NCBI GenBank assembly: GCA_963793335.1
Contig: CAWBZS010000001.1
Location: 1,070,787-1,134,786, forward strand
DNA from: Sva-07 sp963793335
GTDB lineage: Bacteria; Actinomycetota; Acidimicrobiia; Acidimicrobiales; Ilumatobacteraceae
DNA: 64,000 nucleotides
Direction of reading: 5' to 3'
The translations under genes and the position numbers were made by a program. Under the pieces are notes generated by a model that made no database searches, was not told the origin of the DNA, and worked only from the letters and a program-made list of their open reading frames with translations. Shown here piece by piece: positions 34,640 to 44,842 of this stretch. Within the stretch, counting starts at the first letter, position 1; each line of letters opens with the position of its first letter.

Positions 34640-37600
34640 CGCGCCGGTTCGACGGTGGAGTCGACCACGGTGGCACGCAGCCCGTCGATCACGCATCGCC
34701 AACCCACACCCAAGTGGTCCGACTCACCCCGATGAGCTTCGGCGAGCAACGCCTCGTGCGCCGCCGAGATCAGTTCACGGGCGATCACATCACCGGCGTC
34801 GAGTGCCGTGGTGCGGGCTCGGCCGAGGTCGACCTCGGCCCCGCCACGATCGCCCAACTGCAGGCGTGCTGCCGCAGCAGCCAGGTCGGCAACCGTGCGA
34901 TCGAGGTAGCTCGACCCGACATCGGCGGTGACGGCCAGCGAGTCGGCGACCGCCCCGTCCGAGTCGGCGACGAGCGCACGGCACAGCGCACGCACCGACA
35001 AGAGGTAGGGCGACTCGATCGCCACCTCGCCAAGCAGGGCGAGAGCGTCGTCGGCACGGCCGATCTGGCAGTAAGCCAGGGCCAACGTCACCCGCGACTC
35101 CGACCCGTCAGCGCCCATCGCCTCGCCCCGCTCGACCGCCAACTCGCCGACAACGAAGGCCCGCTGGCCGAGCCCGAGGTGGACCGCGGTGCCCGCCGCT
35201 GCCATCACCGGGAACGACAGGTCGCCGAACGACTCGCTGATCGCCATCGACTCCTCGATCCCGCGCTCGGCCTCGTGCGTGCGTCCGAGCGCAACCAGCG
35301 CCCGCATCCGCGGACCCAGGGCGAGCACCGCACCAAACTTGTCGTCGAGTCGACGGAAGCTCGTGAGCGCCCGGCGCGAAAGCTCCTCCGCTTCGGCGAA
35401 GTTGCACCGCCACAGCCGGATCCCGGCGATCAGCGAGTCCATCATCGCCGGCGCCCACGGATCGCCGAGCTCCATCGAGTCGGAACGAACCCGCACGGCC
35501 AACGCCTCGGCCTCTTCGAACCGGCGCTGGTAGAAGCGCACGTACGCCAGGAGCCCGTTGGCCCAGCCCGCTCCCGAACCGATCCCCCAGTTCGTCGAAC
35601 TCGACGGCCGCAGTGAGCAGCCGGGTCTCTGCCTGCGCAGTGTCTCCCGACAGGAATGCCACCCATGCCTGATGTTGACGAACCCAGGCCCGGCCCCTGG
35701 TGTCGCCGAGCTGCTCGGTGAGGTTCTCGGCCTCGCCCAACAACCATTCGGCATCCCGCAACGACCCACCGAACACTTCCGCGAGGCCCCGCTCTCGCAA
35801 CGACGACGCCAGGTCGATCTCGTCGCCGAGTTCCCGGAAGATGTCGACGCTCTCGCCCAGTTCGCGGCGGGCGTTGAGGAGATCGCCATCTCGCTGGTGC
35901 AGCGTGCCGAGCAACCGTCGGGCGATGCCCTCCTGTCGACGGTCGCCGGCGGCGATCGCCGCCTCCAGAGCATCCTGAGCGTCCGCACGTGCAGCGTCGA
36001 CAGACCGGCGCTCGGTCTGCGCCTGCGCCCGCAGCAACAACAGCTCGCGCGCCTGGCTCGCGTCGCTGGGGCCGAGGTCGAGCGCTCGCGTGGTCTGACG
36101 ACGCACCTGGTTGAAGGCGCCGACATCCATCGATCGCCGCGCGGCGTCGAACAGCAGCCCAACCGCGCGATCGGACATGTCGCTCGGCACACCGGGTACC
36201 GGTCCGATCTCGGCCACCAGCTCCGCAGCGGAGGCTGCGTGGTGGGCCACGCGATCGATGCCGACGGCGGTGTCCCGGTTCATCACCGCGGCCGTGCCGG
36301 CGTGGCGTTGCGCCCGAACCGACTTGGTGAGTGTCTGATAGGCCACCTCTCGCACGACGTCGCTGCGAAAACGCCACCACCCGTCAGACATCTCGAGCAA
36401 CCCGCTCTCGTCGAGCGATACCAGGTCGGCCGGGTCGAAGTCCTGATTCATCTCGACGGCGAACCTGCCGAGCGAGTCGATCGGAGCCGACGTGCCGAGC
36501 ACGGCGGCATTGTCGATGATCGCCCGCTGCGAGGCCGAGAGCTGGTCGAGCCGAGCCGAGATCAGCGCGCGAAGCGAGCCCGGCAACGCCGTACTCGTGG
36601 GGCTCGCCTTGGCCAACTCGGCGAGCTCGATCAGGAACAGCGGATTGCCACCGCTGCGTTCGTGGAGACGGTCGACCAGCGCGCTGTTCACCGACTGGCC
36701 GAGCACCGCACCCACGACGCGGTCGGCGTCGCCGCGCGTGAGCGGGTCGAGTGGCATCCGCACGGTGATCGGCTGGTCGGCCGATGGCGGCCAGTCGAGA
36801 TCGGCATCGTCACGCTGCGCAGTGATCACGAGCAGTGGACGATCGACAAGCGATCTCGCGATCCTGTGGAGGAGGTCGATGATCAACACGTCGGCCCATT
36901 GGAGGTCGTCGATCCACAGCACGACGGGCCCGCTCTCGGTCCGACGACGCAGCCCCTCGACGATGAACGCGAACAACAGCTCGCGCGCTTGCGCCGGTGC
37001 GACCTCGTCGAGTTCGGAGGGATGACCGAGCAGATGGACCACACCTTCGACGAACCGGTCGAGCACCGGATCATCCGCATCGAAGCCATAGAGCTCGACA
37101 CCCTTCGCCCGACACAACTCGCGCACCACCCGCGGCGGCGCGGCATCGTCGATCTCGAGACGCCGGAACAAGGCGGTGGCGATCGGCGACCACACGTTGC
37201 TCTCGCCGTACGGAGCACACACCCCCGAGTACAGCGTGACCGACCGGCTCGGAAACGCGTCGAGCGCCTCCGAGATCAACCGGGTCTTGCCCGCCCCCGC
37301 CTCGCCGGTGACCGACACCACCGCGCTGCGGCCGTTGGCAACCATCGCCATGATCGAGGCCAGCAGTTCCCATTGCGTCGATCGACCGACGAACGGCACG
37401 TCCTGAGCGTGCGCACCGATCCTGGGAGCACTGCGACGACGTCCTGTGACGATCCACGCCCGCTCACCTCGCTCACGGCCTCGGACGTCCACCTCATCGA
37501 TCGGCAAACGAATGATCTCGTCCGAGGCGAGCGATGCGGTGGTCTCGCCGATCAACACCCCGCCGGGTGGCGCCAGCGTCTGCAGGCGCGATGCAACGTT

Positions 37601-38089
37601 GACCACGTCACCCATGGCGGTGTACTCGGCGGTACCCGACACGTTGCCCACCACGACCTCGCCGGTGTTCACGCCGATGCGCAGCTGCAGCGGCCCGTCG
37701 AGGTCGGGTTGCTCGGCAACGAATCGGGCAAGCGACTCGTGCATCTGCAACGCCGCTCTGATCGCGCGATCGGCGTCGTCCTCGTGGGCAACCGGCGCGC
37801 CGAACAGTGCCAGGATCCCATCGCCGAGCACCTTGTCGACGCGCCCGCCGAACGCGGTGATGTCTGCGATCAGCCGTTCGAAGCTCGCATCGATGAGTCG
37901 CTTCACCCGCTCGGGGTCGAGATGCTCCGACAGCGCGGTGTAGCCAACCAAATCGGCGAACACCACCGTGACGACGCGCCGTTCCTCGGTGGAGTTCGAG
38001 GTCGAGATCGACGCCACCTTCGCACCGCAGGACGGACAGAACCGTGCTCCGTCGGGAAGCACGACGTCGCACGACTCACAGGAGGCCAT
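34636..38089 (-). pseudogene. Class III adenylyl cyclase / AAA ATPase / TPR regulator, frameshifted near 35586
   Basis: From ATG 38089 the protein shows a zinc ribbon (Cys4, 7, 18, 21) and a class III cyclase domain (about 40-175). That domain has metal Asp46 and Asp90, adenine-selective Lys86 and Asp161, and transition-state Asn164 and Arg168. A STAND-like ATPase follows with Walker A GEAGAGKT at 262-269, then a long TPR-like helical part. The frame then breaks: the proper continuation LLAYVRFYQRRFEEAE is in another frame, which runs to 34636 and there overlaps the next gene by ATGA. One extra G in a G-run near 35586-35590, or nearby, explains it. If an error, this is a roughly 1150-aa intact cAMP-producing regulator. 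Signal input is unknown. Confidence 0.82.
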
Positions 38090-38165
38090 CAACCCGTGAT
38101 CGTACGGCACGTCCACCCCCGGACGGATCACCGCAGTGATTCCGTTCGGTAGCGTCGGCACCATC

Positions 38166-39377
38166 ATGGTCGGCCTGAGCCCAGTTGCCTGGTTGCGCAC
38201 ACATCCGAAAGCCGGCGACGCCCTCCTCACCGGCTTGATCGTCGCCGCGGCAATCCCCGCTCACCTGGCCGGAGACAGCAGCGTCAACGACCCGAACCAG
38301 GTCGATCCCGCCTGGTGGACCGTGCTGCTGGTGCTCGCGGGCACGGTCCCGATCTACTGGCGCCGAACCCGTCCCCTCACCGCCGGCGCCGTGGTCGTCG
38401 CCGCCGACGTGTTGGCCCTGTTCATCCCCATCGGCGGCGCTGCGTTCCTTGGTTCCGTCGTCGCGGTCTACTCGATCGGTGCCCACACGTCCGGCGTGCG
38501 CCGAACCCGGGTGATGAGCGCACTCACCCTGCTCGTCGGGCTGCTGTTCGCGGCCGGATGGATCGACGGCCTCTCACTGCTCGACGAATTCGTCTCCACC
38601 GGCATCCTGCTTGCGACGGCGTTCGTGCTCGGCGACAACCTGCGCCGCCGTCGCGAACAGAACGCAAGCCTCGCCGAACGAGCCGAACGAGCCGAACGAG
38701 AGCAGGAGCTGCTCGCCGAGCAGCGAGTTGCCGCCGAACGCAACCGAATCGCACGCGACCTCCACGACGTGGTTGCCCACTCGGTGAGCGTCATGGTCAT
38801 CCAGGCCACCGCGGCCCGGCGGAATCTGCACTCCGAACCCTCGACGGCCGAATCGGCGCTCGAGGCGATCGAAACCACCGGACGACAAACGATGAGCGAG
38901 CTCCGAGCCATGCTCGGCGTGCTGCGAACCAACGACGGTGATCCGGTGCCGACCCTCCACCCACAACCGTCGCTCGCCCACGTCCAGGCGCTGATTCGCG
39001 CGGACGACCTCGACGTGGTCATCGCAGTCGACGGTGAGCTCGAGTGCCTCCCCGAGAGCGTGTCGGTCACCGGGTATCGCCTCGTCCAGGAAGCGCTCAC
39101 CAACGTCCGACGCCATGCCGGCCACCCCGACACGGTCGAGGTGCGTCTCCGTGCCGACACCGACGAGTTGGTGATCGATGTCGTCGACGACGGCCGCGGT
39201 GCGGGTGCGTTGTCGTCAGGGTCGGGCTTCGGCATCATCGGCATGAAGGAGCGAGTCGCCGCCGTCGGCGGGTCGATGGAGGCCGGTCCGCGACCCGGTG
39301 GCGGCTGGAGAATGCACGCCGTCATCCCCATCGACCATGCGCTGATGCGCCAGCAGCCGTCGGGACGTACGCCGTGA
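38166..39377 (+). CDS. DesK/LiaS-type sensor histidine kinase
   Basis: The 403-aa protein has five to six membrane segments in residues 15-155 and a coiled region. The HisKA_3 phosphoacceptor follows in ARDLHDVVAHSVSVMV, then an HATPase domain with QEALTNVRRHAG (N box), VVDDGRG and GFGIIGMKERV. It senses an unknown membrane or extracellular signal and phosphorylates the regulator encoded next. ATG 38166 is preferred; an earlier in-frame ATG at 38136 adds ten residues. It is divergent from the cyclase gene. Confidence 0.9.
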   Translation: MVGLSPVAWLRTHPKAGDALLTGLIVAAAIPAHLAGDSSVNDPNQVDPAWWTVLLVLAGTVPIYWRRTRPLTAGAVVVAADVLALFIPIGGAAFLGSVVAVYSIGAHTSGVRRTRVMSALTLLVGLLFAAGWIDGLSLLDEFVSTGILLATAFVLGDNLRRRREQNASLAERAERAEREQELLAEQRVAAERNRIARDLHDVVAHSVSVMVIQATAARRNLHSEPSTAESALEAIETTGRQTMSELRAMLGVLRTNDGDPVPTLHPQPSLAHVQALIRADDLDVVIAVDGELECLPESVSVTGYRLVQEALTNVRRHAGHPDTVEVRLRADTDELVIDVVDDGRGAGALSSGSGFGIIGMKERVAAVGGSMEAGPRPGGGWRMHAVIPIDHALMRQQPSGRTP

Positions 39378-40033
39378 TCCGACTGATGCTGGTCGACGAC
39401 CAGGAGATGGTCCGAGTCGGATTCCGCATGATCCTGCAGGCAGAGGACGACGTCACCGTGGTGGGCGAAGCCGCCGATGGCCGAGCCGCCGTTGAACTCG
39501 CCCGATCGGCACGACCCGACGTCGTCCTGATGGACGTGCGAATGCCCACCATGGACGGCATCGAAGCGTGCGCACTGATCCGCGACCGACACCCGGAGAC
39601 CAGGGTGATGATGCTCACCACGTTCGACCTCCACGATTACGTGCACGCTGCGCTTCGCGCCGGTGCCAGCGGGTTCATGCTCAAGGACGCCCCCGCCGAG
39701 CAACTCGTCGACGCCATTCGAATCGTCGCCCGAGGCGACGCACTGCTGGCACCGTCGATCACCCAAGCACTCATCGACGAGATCACCCGGAGGCCGCCGA
39801 GCAACCCCGCTGCCTACCCCGGCGTCGAAACACTCACCGATCGAGAACTCGAGGTGCTGCGGTTGATGGCGACCGGTCGCTCGAACACCGAGATCGCGGA
39901 CGAGCTGTATCTCGGCGAGGCGACCATCAAGACTCACGTGGGCCACATCCTCGCCAAGCTGTCTGCTCGCGACCGCGTGCAGGCCGTGGTCGTCGCCTAC
40001 GAGTCGGGTCTGGTCACGCCGGGCGACCACTGA
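39374..40033 (+). CDS. NarL/LuxR-family response regulator
   Basis: The 219-aa protein starts at a GTG overlapping the kinase stop (GTGA). The receiver has the acidic pair in LVDDQEM, the phosphoacceptor Asp in VVLMDVRMP and Lys in MLKDAP. The C-terminal LuxR helix-turn-helix reads LTDRELEVLRLMATGRSNTE. It binds DNA on phosphorylation by the adjacent kinase. The ABC exporter genes 80 bases downstream are plausible targets, as in many LiaRS-like loci; this is inferred from position. Confidence 0.92.
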   Translation: MIRLMLVDDQEMVRVGFRMILQAEDDVTVVGEAADGRAAVELARSARPDVVLMDVRMPTMDGIEACALIRDRHPETRVMMLTTFDLHDYVHAALRAGASGFMLKDAPAEQLVDAIRIVARGDALLAPSITQALIDEITRRPPSNPAAYPGVETLTDRELEVLRLMATGRSNTEIADELYLGEATIKTHVGHILAKLSARDRVQAVVVAYESGLVTPGDH

Positions 40034-40035
40034 AC

Positions 40036-40059
40036 GCGGTCACCCAGACGGGTGACCGC
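40036..40059 (+). terminator. Perfect 10-bp hairpin after the response regulator
   Basis: gcggtcaccc and gggtgaccgc pair fully around AGAC, three bases after the stop codon. There is no T-run. It likely ends the two-component transcript before the ABC exporter operon. Confidence 0.7.
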
Positions 40060-40113
40060 TGATCCACCTGGAGGCGGATGTGTCGAGGCCGAACCTCCGG
40101 TAGACCTGACGCC

Positions 40114-40902
40114 ATGTCGACCCCCGTCCCGCCTGCACCTCCCGCTCCACCCGAATCCGAGTCCGCGGTTGTGCCAGGTGGCACGGCTGCCGCCGGGGCC
40201 ATCGACGCACGCAAGACCTACGGCCTCGGCGATGCGCAGGTCCATGCCCTCGACGGCGTGAGCGTGTCGTTCGAGACCGGCAAGTTCACCGCGATCATGG
40301 GCCCATCCGGATCTGGCAAGTCGACACTGCTGCATTGCCTCGCAGGCCTCGACACGCTGAGCTCCGGCGCGACCTTCATCGGCGACACCTACCTGGCATC
40401 GCTCGACGACAAGGCGCTCACCGAGTTGCGCCGCACCAAGGTGGGCTTCATCTTCCAAGCGTTCAACCTGATCCCGACGTTGACCGCGGAGGAGAACATC
40501 CGATTGCCGATGATGCTCGGCGGCGACACTGGCGACAAGGAGTGGATCGACCACGTGGTCACCACGGTCGGGTTGGGCGACCGCCTGAAACACCGTCCGA
40601 GCGAACTGTCGGGCGGTCAGCAACAACGTGTCGCGGTGGCACGGGCCCTGGCATCTCGACCGCAGATCATCTTCGCCGACGAGCCGACCGGCAACCTCGA
40701 CTCGGTCACCGGAGCCGAGATCCTCTCCTTCATGCGCAACGCCGTTCGCGACTTCAGCCAGACGATCGTGATGGTCACCCATGATCCGGGTGCCGCCTCG
40801 TACGCCGACCGGGTCGTGTTCGTCGGCGACGGCAAGATCACCGGCGAGATGATCGACCCGACGGCCGATCAGGTCATCGACCACCTGAAGCACTGGGACT
40901 GA
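40114..40902 (+). CDS. MacB/LolD-type ABC transporter ATP-binding protein
   Basis: The 262-aa ATPase has a Pro-rich N-terminal tail, Walker A GPSGSGKSTLLH, Q-loop FIFQAFNLIP, signature LSGGQQQRVA, Walker B IIFADEPTGNLD and the switch His in VTHDPG. The FADEPTGNLDS version is typical of MacB/LolD-type ATPases that drive FtsX-like permeases by mechanotransmission. The permease gene follows after one base, so the two form an exporter of unknown cargo, probably peptides or lipids. Confidence 0.9.
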   Translation: MSTPVPPAPPAPPESESAVVPGGTAAAGAIDARKTYGLGDAQVHALDGVSVSFETGKFTAIMGPSGSGKSTLLHCLAGLDTLSSGATFIGDTYLASLDDKALTELRRTKVGFIFQAFNLIPTLTAEENIRLPMMLGGDTGDKEWIDHVVTTVGLGDRLKHRPSELSGGQQQRVAVARALASRPQIIFADEPTGNLDSVTGAEILSFMRNAVRDFSQTIVMVTHDPGAASYADRVVFVGDGKITGEMIDPTADQVIDHLKHWD

Positions 40903-40903
40903 C

Positions 40904-43444
40904 ATGAGCGCCGGAACTCTGATCGCTCGAAAGAGCATCCGCGCCCGATGGGGCCGCACCCTCGCAATCCTGTTTGCGATCACGGCGAGTGTCTCGTTCG
41001 TGGTCGGCTCGTTCGTGTTGGCCGACAGCCTGCGCGCCACCTTCGACAATCTCTTCACCGAACTCAACGAGGACATCGACCTCGAGGTGCGAGCTGCCCA
41101 GGAATTCGAGACCGACGATGCACGCGACCCGATCGACGCCTCGATCGCTGACGACATCCGCGCGGTCGACGGCGTGGCGATCGTCGAGCCAGCCCTGCAG
41201 CGATTCGCCCAGTTGCTCGATGCCGACGGCGACGTGATCACCCCGGCCGGTGGGCCCACGCTCGGTGTGTCGTGGGAGGGCGACGACGGCATCGCCGGAG
41301 TCACCATCAAGGAAGGGCGGGCACCTGTCGGCCCCGACGAACTCGCCATCGACAAGGCGACCGCTGACACCGAGGGCTTGGCCGTCGGCGACACGGTCGC
41401 ATACCTCACCGACGTCGGCACGTTCGATGGCACGATCACGGCGACGGTCGGTCTCGGCAGCGCCGACAGCTTCGGTGGCGCCCAACTCGTCGCGCTCGAC
41501 CTCGACACCGCCCTCGTGAACTTCGGCTCCGACGGCAAGGTCGACGCCATCGACCTCAAGCTGGTCGACGGTGCCGACATCGACGTGGTGCAACAGGAGA
41601 TCGAGTCGATCCTGCCCCCGCAGACCGAGGTGGTCACCGGCGAACAGGTCGCCGAGGAGACCGCGGACGACATCAACCAGTTCGTCGACGTCTTCGGCAC
41701 CGGGCTGTTGATCTTCGCCTTCATCACGGCGTTCGTCAGCGCCTTCATCATCAACAACGTGTTCCAGATCACCATCGGCCAACGTCTGCGCGAGTTGGCG
41801 TTGCTGCGAGCCGTCGGAGCATCGGGGCGTCAGGTACGCCGAATGATCACCCTCGAAGCACTCGGCCTCGGCGTGATCGCCACCGTGCTCGGTGTGGGCG
41901 GCGGCCTCCTGGTCGCACAAGGGCTGATCGCAGCCTTCGACGCAGCAGGCGCAGGCTTCCCAGACACCAGCACCGTCTTGGCACCCCGCACCATCGTCAT
42001 CGCGGCGATCGTCGGCATCGGCATCACGCTCACGTCGGTGATCGTGCCGTCGCGGAAGGCCGCACGCATCCCGCCGGTCGCGGCGATGCGGCCAGAACTC
42101 GGTTTCGCAGCGATGCGTGCACGACGGCTCGTCGGTGGCGTCGTCGTCACCATTGCCGGCGTCGTGCTGTTGCTCGTCGGGCTCTTCCTGCGACCCGGTG
42201 GAACGGTCGGGCTGATCGCCGCGGCCGGCGGTGGTGCGCTGCTGCTGTTCCTCGGCGTCGCCAATCTGTCATCGACGATCGCCACGCCCGTGACCCGCGT
42301 GATCGGCTGGCCGATCGAGAAGCTGTACAAGGTGCCCGGCGCACTCGCTCGCGAAAACGTCGCACGCGCTCCTCGGCGAACGTCGTCGAGTGCATCCGCA
42401 CTGATGATCGGGGTGGCTCTGGTGAGCAGTACTGCGGTTTTCGCATCCTCGCTGCGTGCAACGCTCGTCGGCACGCTCGAAGACGCGATTTCGGCCGACT
42501 TCGTGATCACCGACGCCAGCTTCCAGGGTCTCTCGGCCGTGGTCAGCGAAACCCTGGCCGAGGTACCCGAACTCGACGCCGTCACCCCGGTGCGCAGTAT
42601 CAGCGGCCAGGTCGACGGCAGCACGAAGAACTTCGGTGCGGTCGATCCGGTCGCCTTCGACAAGCTCGTCGATCCGGACGTCCAAGATGGATCGATCGCC
42701 GACCTCGGGCTCAACGATCTCCTCCTCCACGAGGACCCTGCGTCGGATCTCGACGTCTCCATCGGCTCCACCATCGAGGTCACGTTCCAGAACGGTGCAC
42801 AGGAGACGCTCACGGTGGCGGGCATCTACAGGGACGCGACCTTCGGCAACTGGTTGGTCGGTCTCGACACGCTGGAAGCGGTGACGGACGCGCCGGCTCG
42901 CGACTTCTTCGTCATCGCCAAGCTGGCCGACGGCGTCGATCCCGTTGCGGGTGAAGCGGCCGTCAGGGCGGCGATGGAGCCGTTCCCGCAGGCCGACGTG
43001 CAGACCACGCCGCAATTCCTGTCGGCACAGGAGGACCAGATCAATCAACTCCTGCTGATCATCACGATGCTGCTGGCGTTCGCCATCCTGCTGGCGATCC
43101 TCGGTATCTCGATCACGCTCGCACTCGGGGTGTTCGAGCGCACCAGGGAGATCGGCCTCCTTCGTGCGGTCGGTATGAACAAACGTCAGACGAGGCGTTC
43201 AGTTCGTTGGGAAGCGGTGATCGTGTCGTTCTTCGGTGCCCTCATCGGGATCGTCGTGGGCACGTTCCTCGGCGTCGTGCTGTCGTTGGCCGTGCCCGAC
43301 GACGTGATCAGCGAGTTGGCGTTCAACCCCGGCATCATCATCGCGATCCTGGTCGGCGCGGTGATCGCTGGCCTGTTCGCCGCCCTGTACCCATCGTTCA
43401 AGGCATCGAACATGAACGTCCTGGACGCCATCGCCACCGAGTAG
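40904..43444 (+). CDS. FtsX-type ABC transporter permease, duplicated form
   Basis: The 846-aa protein contains an N-terminal membrane anchor, a MacB-PCD-like extracellular domain (about 45-250), three membrane segments with the FtsX motif ELALLRAVGASGRQVRR, then a second extracellular domain (about 525-700). A second FtsX module follows with REIGLLRAVGMNKRQTRR near 745. This arrangement is common in actinobacterial efflux permeases. It pairs with the ATPase encoded just upstream. Confidence 0.9.
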   Translation: MSAGTLIARKSIRARWGRTLAILFAITASVSFVVGSFVLADSLRATFDNLFTELNEDIDLEVRAAQEFETDDARDPIDASIADDIRAVDGVAIVEPALQRFAQLLDADGDVITPAGGPTLGVSWEGDDGIAGVTIKEGRAPVGPDELAIDKATADTEGLAVGDTVAYLTDVGTFDGTITATVGLGSADSFGGAQLVALDLDTALVNFGSDGKVDAIDLKLVDGADIDVVQQEIESILPPQTEVVTGEQVAEETADDINQFVDVFGTGLLIFAFITAFVSAFIINNVFQITIGQRLRELALLRAVGASGRQVRRMITLEALGLGVIATVLGVGGGLLVAQGLIAAFDAAGAGFPDTSTVLAPRTIVIAAIVGIGITLTSVIVPSRKAARIPPVAAMRPELGFAAMRARRLVGGVVVTIAGVVLLLVGLFLRPGGTVGLIAAAGGGALLLFLGVANLSSTIATPVTRVIGWPIEKLYKVPGALARENVARAPRRTSSSASALMIGVALVSSTAVFASSLRATLVGTLEDAISADFVITDASFQGLSAVVSETLAEVPELDAVTPVRSISGQVDGSTKNFGAVDPVAFDKLVDPDVQDGSIADLGLNDLLLHEDPASDLDVSIGSTIEVTFQNGAQETLTVAGIYRDATFGNWLVGLDTLEAVTDAPARDFFVIAKLADGVDPVAGEAAVRAAMEPFPQADVQTTPQFLSAQEDQINQLLLIITMLLAFAILLAILGISITLALGVFERTREIGLLRAVGMNKRQTRRSVRWEAVIVSFFGALIGIVVGTFLGVVLSLAVPDDVISELAFNPGIIIAILVGAVIAGLFAALYPSFKASNMNVLDAIATE

Positions 43445-43473
43445 CACAACCAACGGCGGCATAGGTTGGACGG

Positions 43474-43875
43474 ATGGCACTCGATCCGGCCGACCTGTCC
43501 GATGACGTCCTCGCCTTTCTCGGCGAGTACCACCTCGCGACACTGACGACGTTGCGCACCGATCTGTCGCCGCACGTGGTGGCCGTGGGCTTCAGCTACG
43601 ACACCGAGGCACGGGTGGCCCGCGTGATCACCTGGGCCGGGTCGCAGAAGGCTCGCAACGCCGAGCGCATGCAGGCCGCCGAGCAACGTGCTGCCGTGTG
43701 CCAGGTCGATGGCGGACGATGGCTCAGCCTCGAGGGCCCGGTCCGCTTGGTGACCGATCCCGACGGTGTGCGTGCCGGCGTCGACGGCTACGCCGCCCGC
43801 TACCGCCAGCCCAAAGAGCGCGACGATCGCGTCGTGATCGAGATCAGCGTCGAGCGCATGCTCGGCCGAGGCTGA
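43474..43875 (+). CDS. PPOX-class F420-dependent enzyme-like protein
   Basis: The 133-aa split-barrel protein begins with LGEYHLATLTTLRTDLSPHV, typical of F420-binding members, and has AGSQKARNAERMQAAEQRAA in the cofactor region. It is the third member of this fold in the window besides 32111-32509 and 32856-33260, which points to deazaflavin use. Substrate unknown. It converges with the DNA glycosylase gene three bases away. Confidence 0.85.
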   Translation: MALDPADLSDDVLAFLGEYHLATLTTLRTDLSPHVVAVGFSYDTEARVARVITWAGSQKARNAERMQAAEQRAAVCQVDGGRWLSLEGPVRLVTDPDGVRAGVDGYAARYRQPKERDDRVVIEISVERMLGRG

Positions 43876-43878
43876 GCC

Positions 43879-44769
43879 TCAGCCGGCGTCCCGGTTCCAG
43901 GGCAGGTCCGACAACCATCGTTGCGCCGCTGGGTGCGGATCCATCGACCCCGTGCGGTCCGCCCGCTCGGGCTTGGGGTCGAGATGGGTCTGGCAGCCAG
44001 GGCACCAGAAGAGCATGCGCCGGTGGGGCTTGCCCATCGTCCGCGACTCGACCGAGTCACCGCACCGGCCACACCGTTGTCCCGTACGTCCGTAGACCGC
44101 AGGCGCCGGTCGTGTCACATCGTCGTGCGATCCGTGCGCGACGCTGAGCTGCGCACGCAGCATCGATGCCGACGTGTTGACGAGTCGAATGGCATCGCGT
44201 TCGCTGATCGACCCGACCGGCGCGTACGGGCTCAGACCAGCCGACCACAGCGCCTCGCACCGCACCACGTTGCCGACACCGAACATCACCCGCTGGTCGA
44301 GCAGCACCTCGGCGATGCGCAGCTCCGGTTCAGGATGGGCGAGCAACAGGTTGACCACGCGCCCGAGGTCGGTGGTCGCGCGACCCAGATCGGGTCCGAC
44401 ACCTCCCATGCCCGGGTGCCGGCGTTGGTCGGCGCGCCGGAAGGTCTCGACGTGCAGTGCGCTGAAACACACCGCAGTCCAGTCGCCGACCTGGATCGCT
44501 GCGCTCATCTGTCCGAACGGTCGACGCCAACAATCGTTGGAGCGATACACGTGCCACGCTCCGCTCATCCGCATCTGCGTCTCGAGCACGAGGCCGTCGT
44601 CCAACTCGACTTCCAGGCGGCGTCCACGGCGTTCGACCTGCTCGATCATTCGGCCGGCCTGGGGAACAGGACCTGCCAGCACCGGGGCATCGAAACGAAG
44701 CATCGCCTTGCCGACGAGCGCCGTTCGAAGGGCGCTGGCCGATCGGTGCATTGCGTCGCCGTCAGGCAT
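43879..44769 (-). CDS. Fpg/Nei-family DNA glycosylase (Nei2-like)
   Basis: The 296-aa protein has the N-terminal Pro2 nucleophile, a central H2TH region with DQRVMFGVGNVVRCEALW, and a C-terminal zinc finger (CGRCG and CPGCQ). It would excise oxidised bases and cut the backbone by beta-elimination. The start reads MPDGD, not the almost invariant MPEGD, so the general-acid Glu3 is Asp. The codon is GAC with no sign of error. This may lower or change activity. The gene is monocistronic and divergent from the AzlC gene. Confidence 0.87.
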   Translation of the reverse strand: MPDGDAMHRSASALRTALVGKAMLRFDAPVLAGPVPQAGRMIEQVERRGRRLEVELDDGLVLETQMRMSGAWHVYRSNDCWRRPFGQMSAAIQVGDWTAVCFSALHVETFRRADQRRHPGMGGVGPDLGRATTDLGRVVNLLLAHPEPELRIAEVLLDQRVMFGVGNVVRCEALWSAGLSPYAPVGSISERDAIRLVNTSASMLRAQLSVAHGSHDDVTRPAPAVYGRTGQRCGRCGDSVESRTMGKPHRRMLFWCPGCQTHLDPKPERADRTGSMDPHPAAQRWLSDLPWNRDAG

Positions 44770-44842
44770 CGAATCGGATCATAAGTGACGGAACACCGCC
44801 AGTGGCGGGATGCTCACCCACCGGACGTAGCGTGTCGACGCC

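Noticed and set aside
35558..38152. 864-codon plus-strand frame opposite the cyclase gene
   Set aside because: It is antisense to recognised cyclase and ATPase motifs and its composition (Arg, His, Asp-rich) is that of a high-GC shadow.
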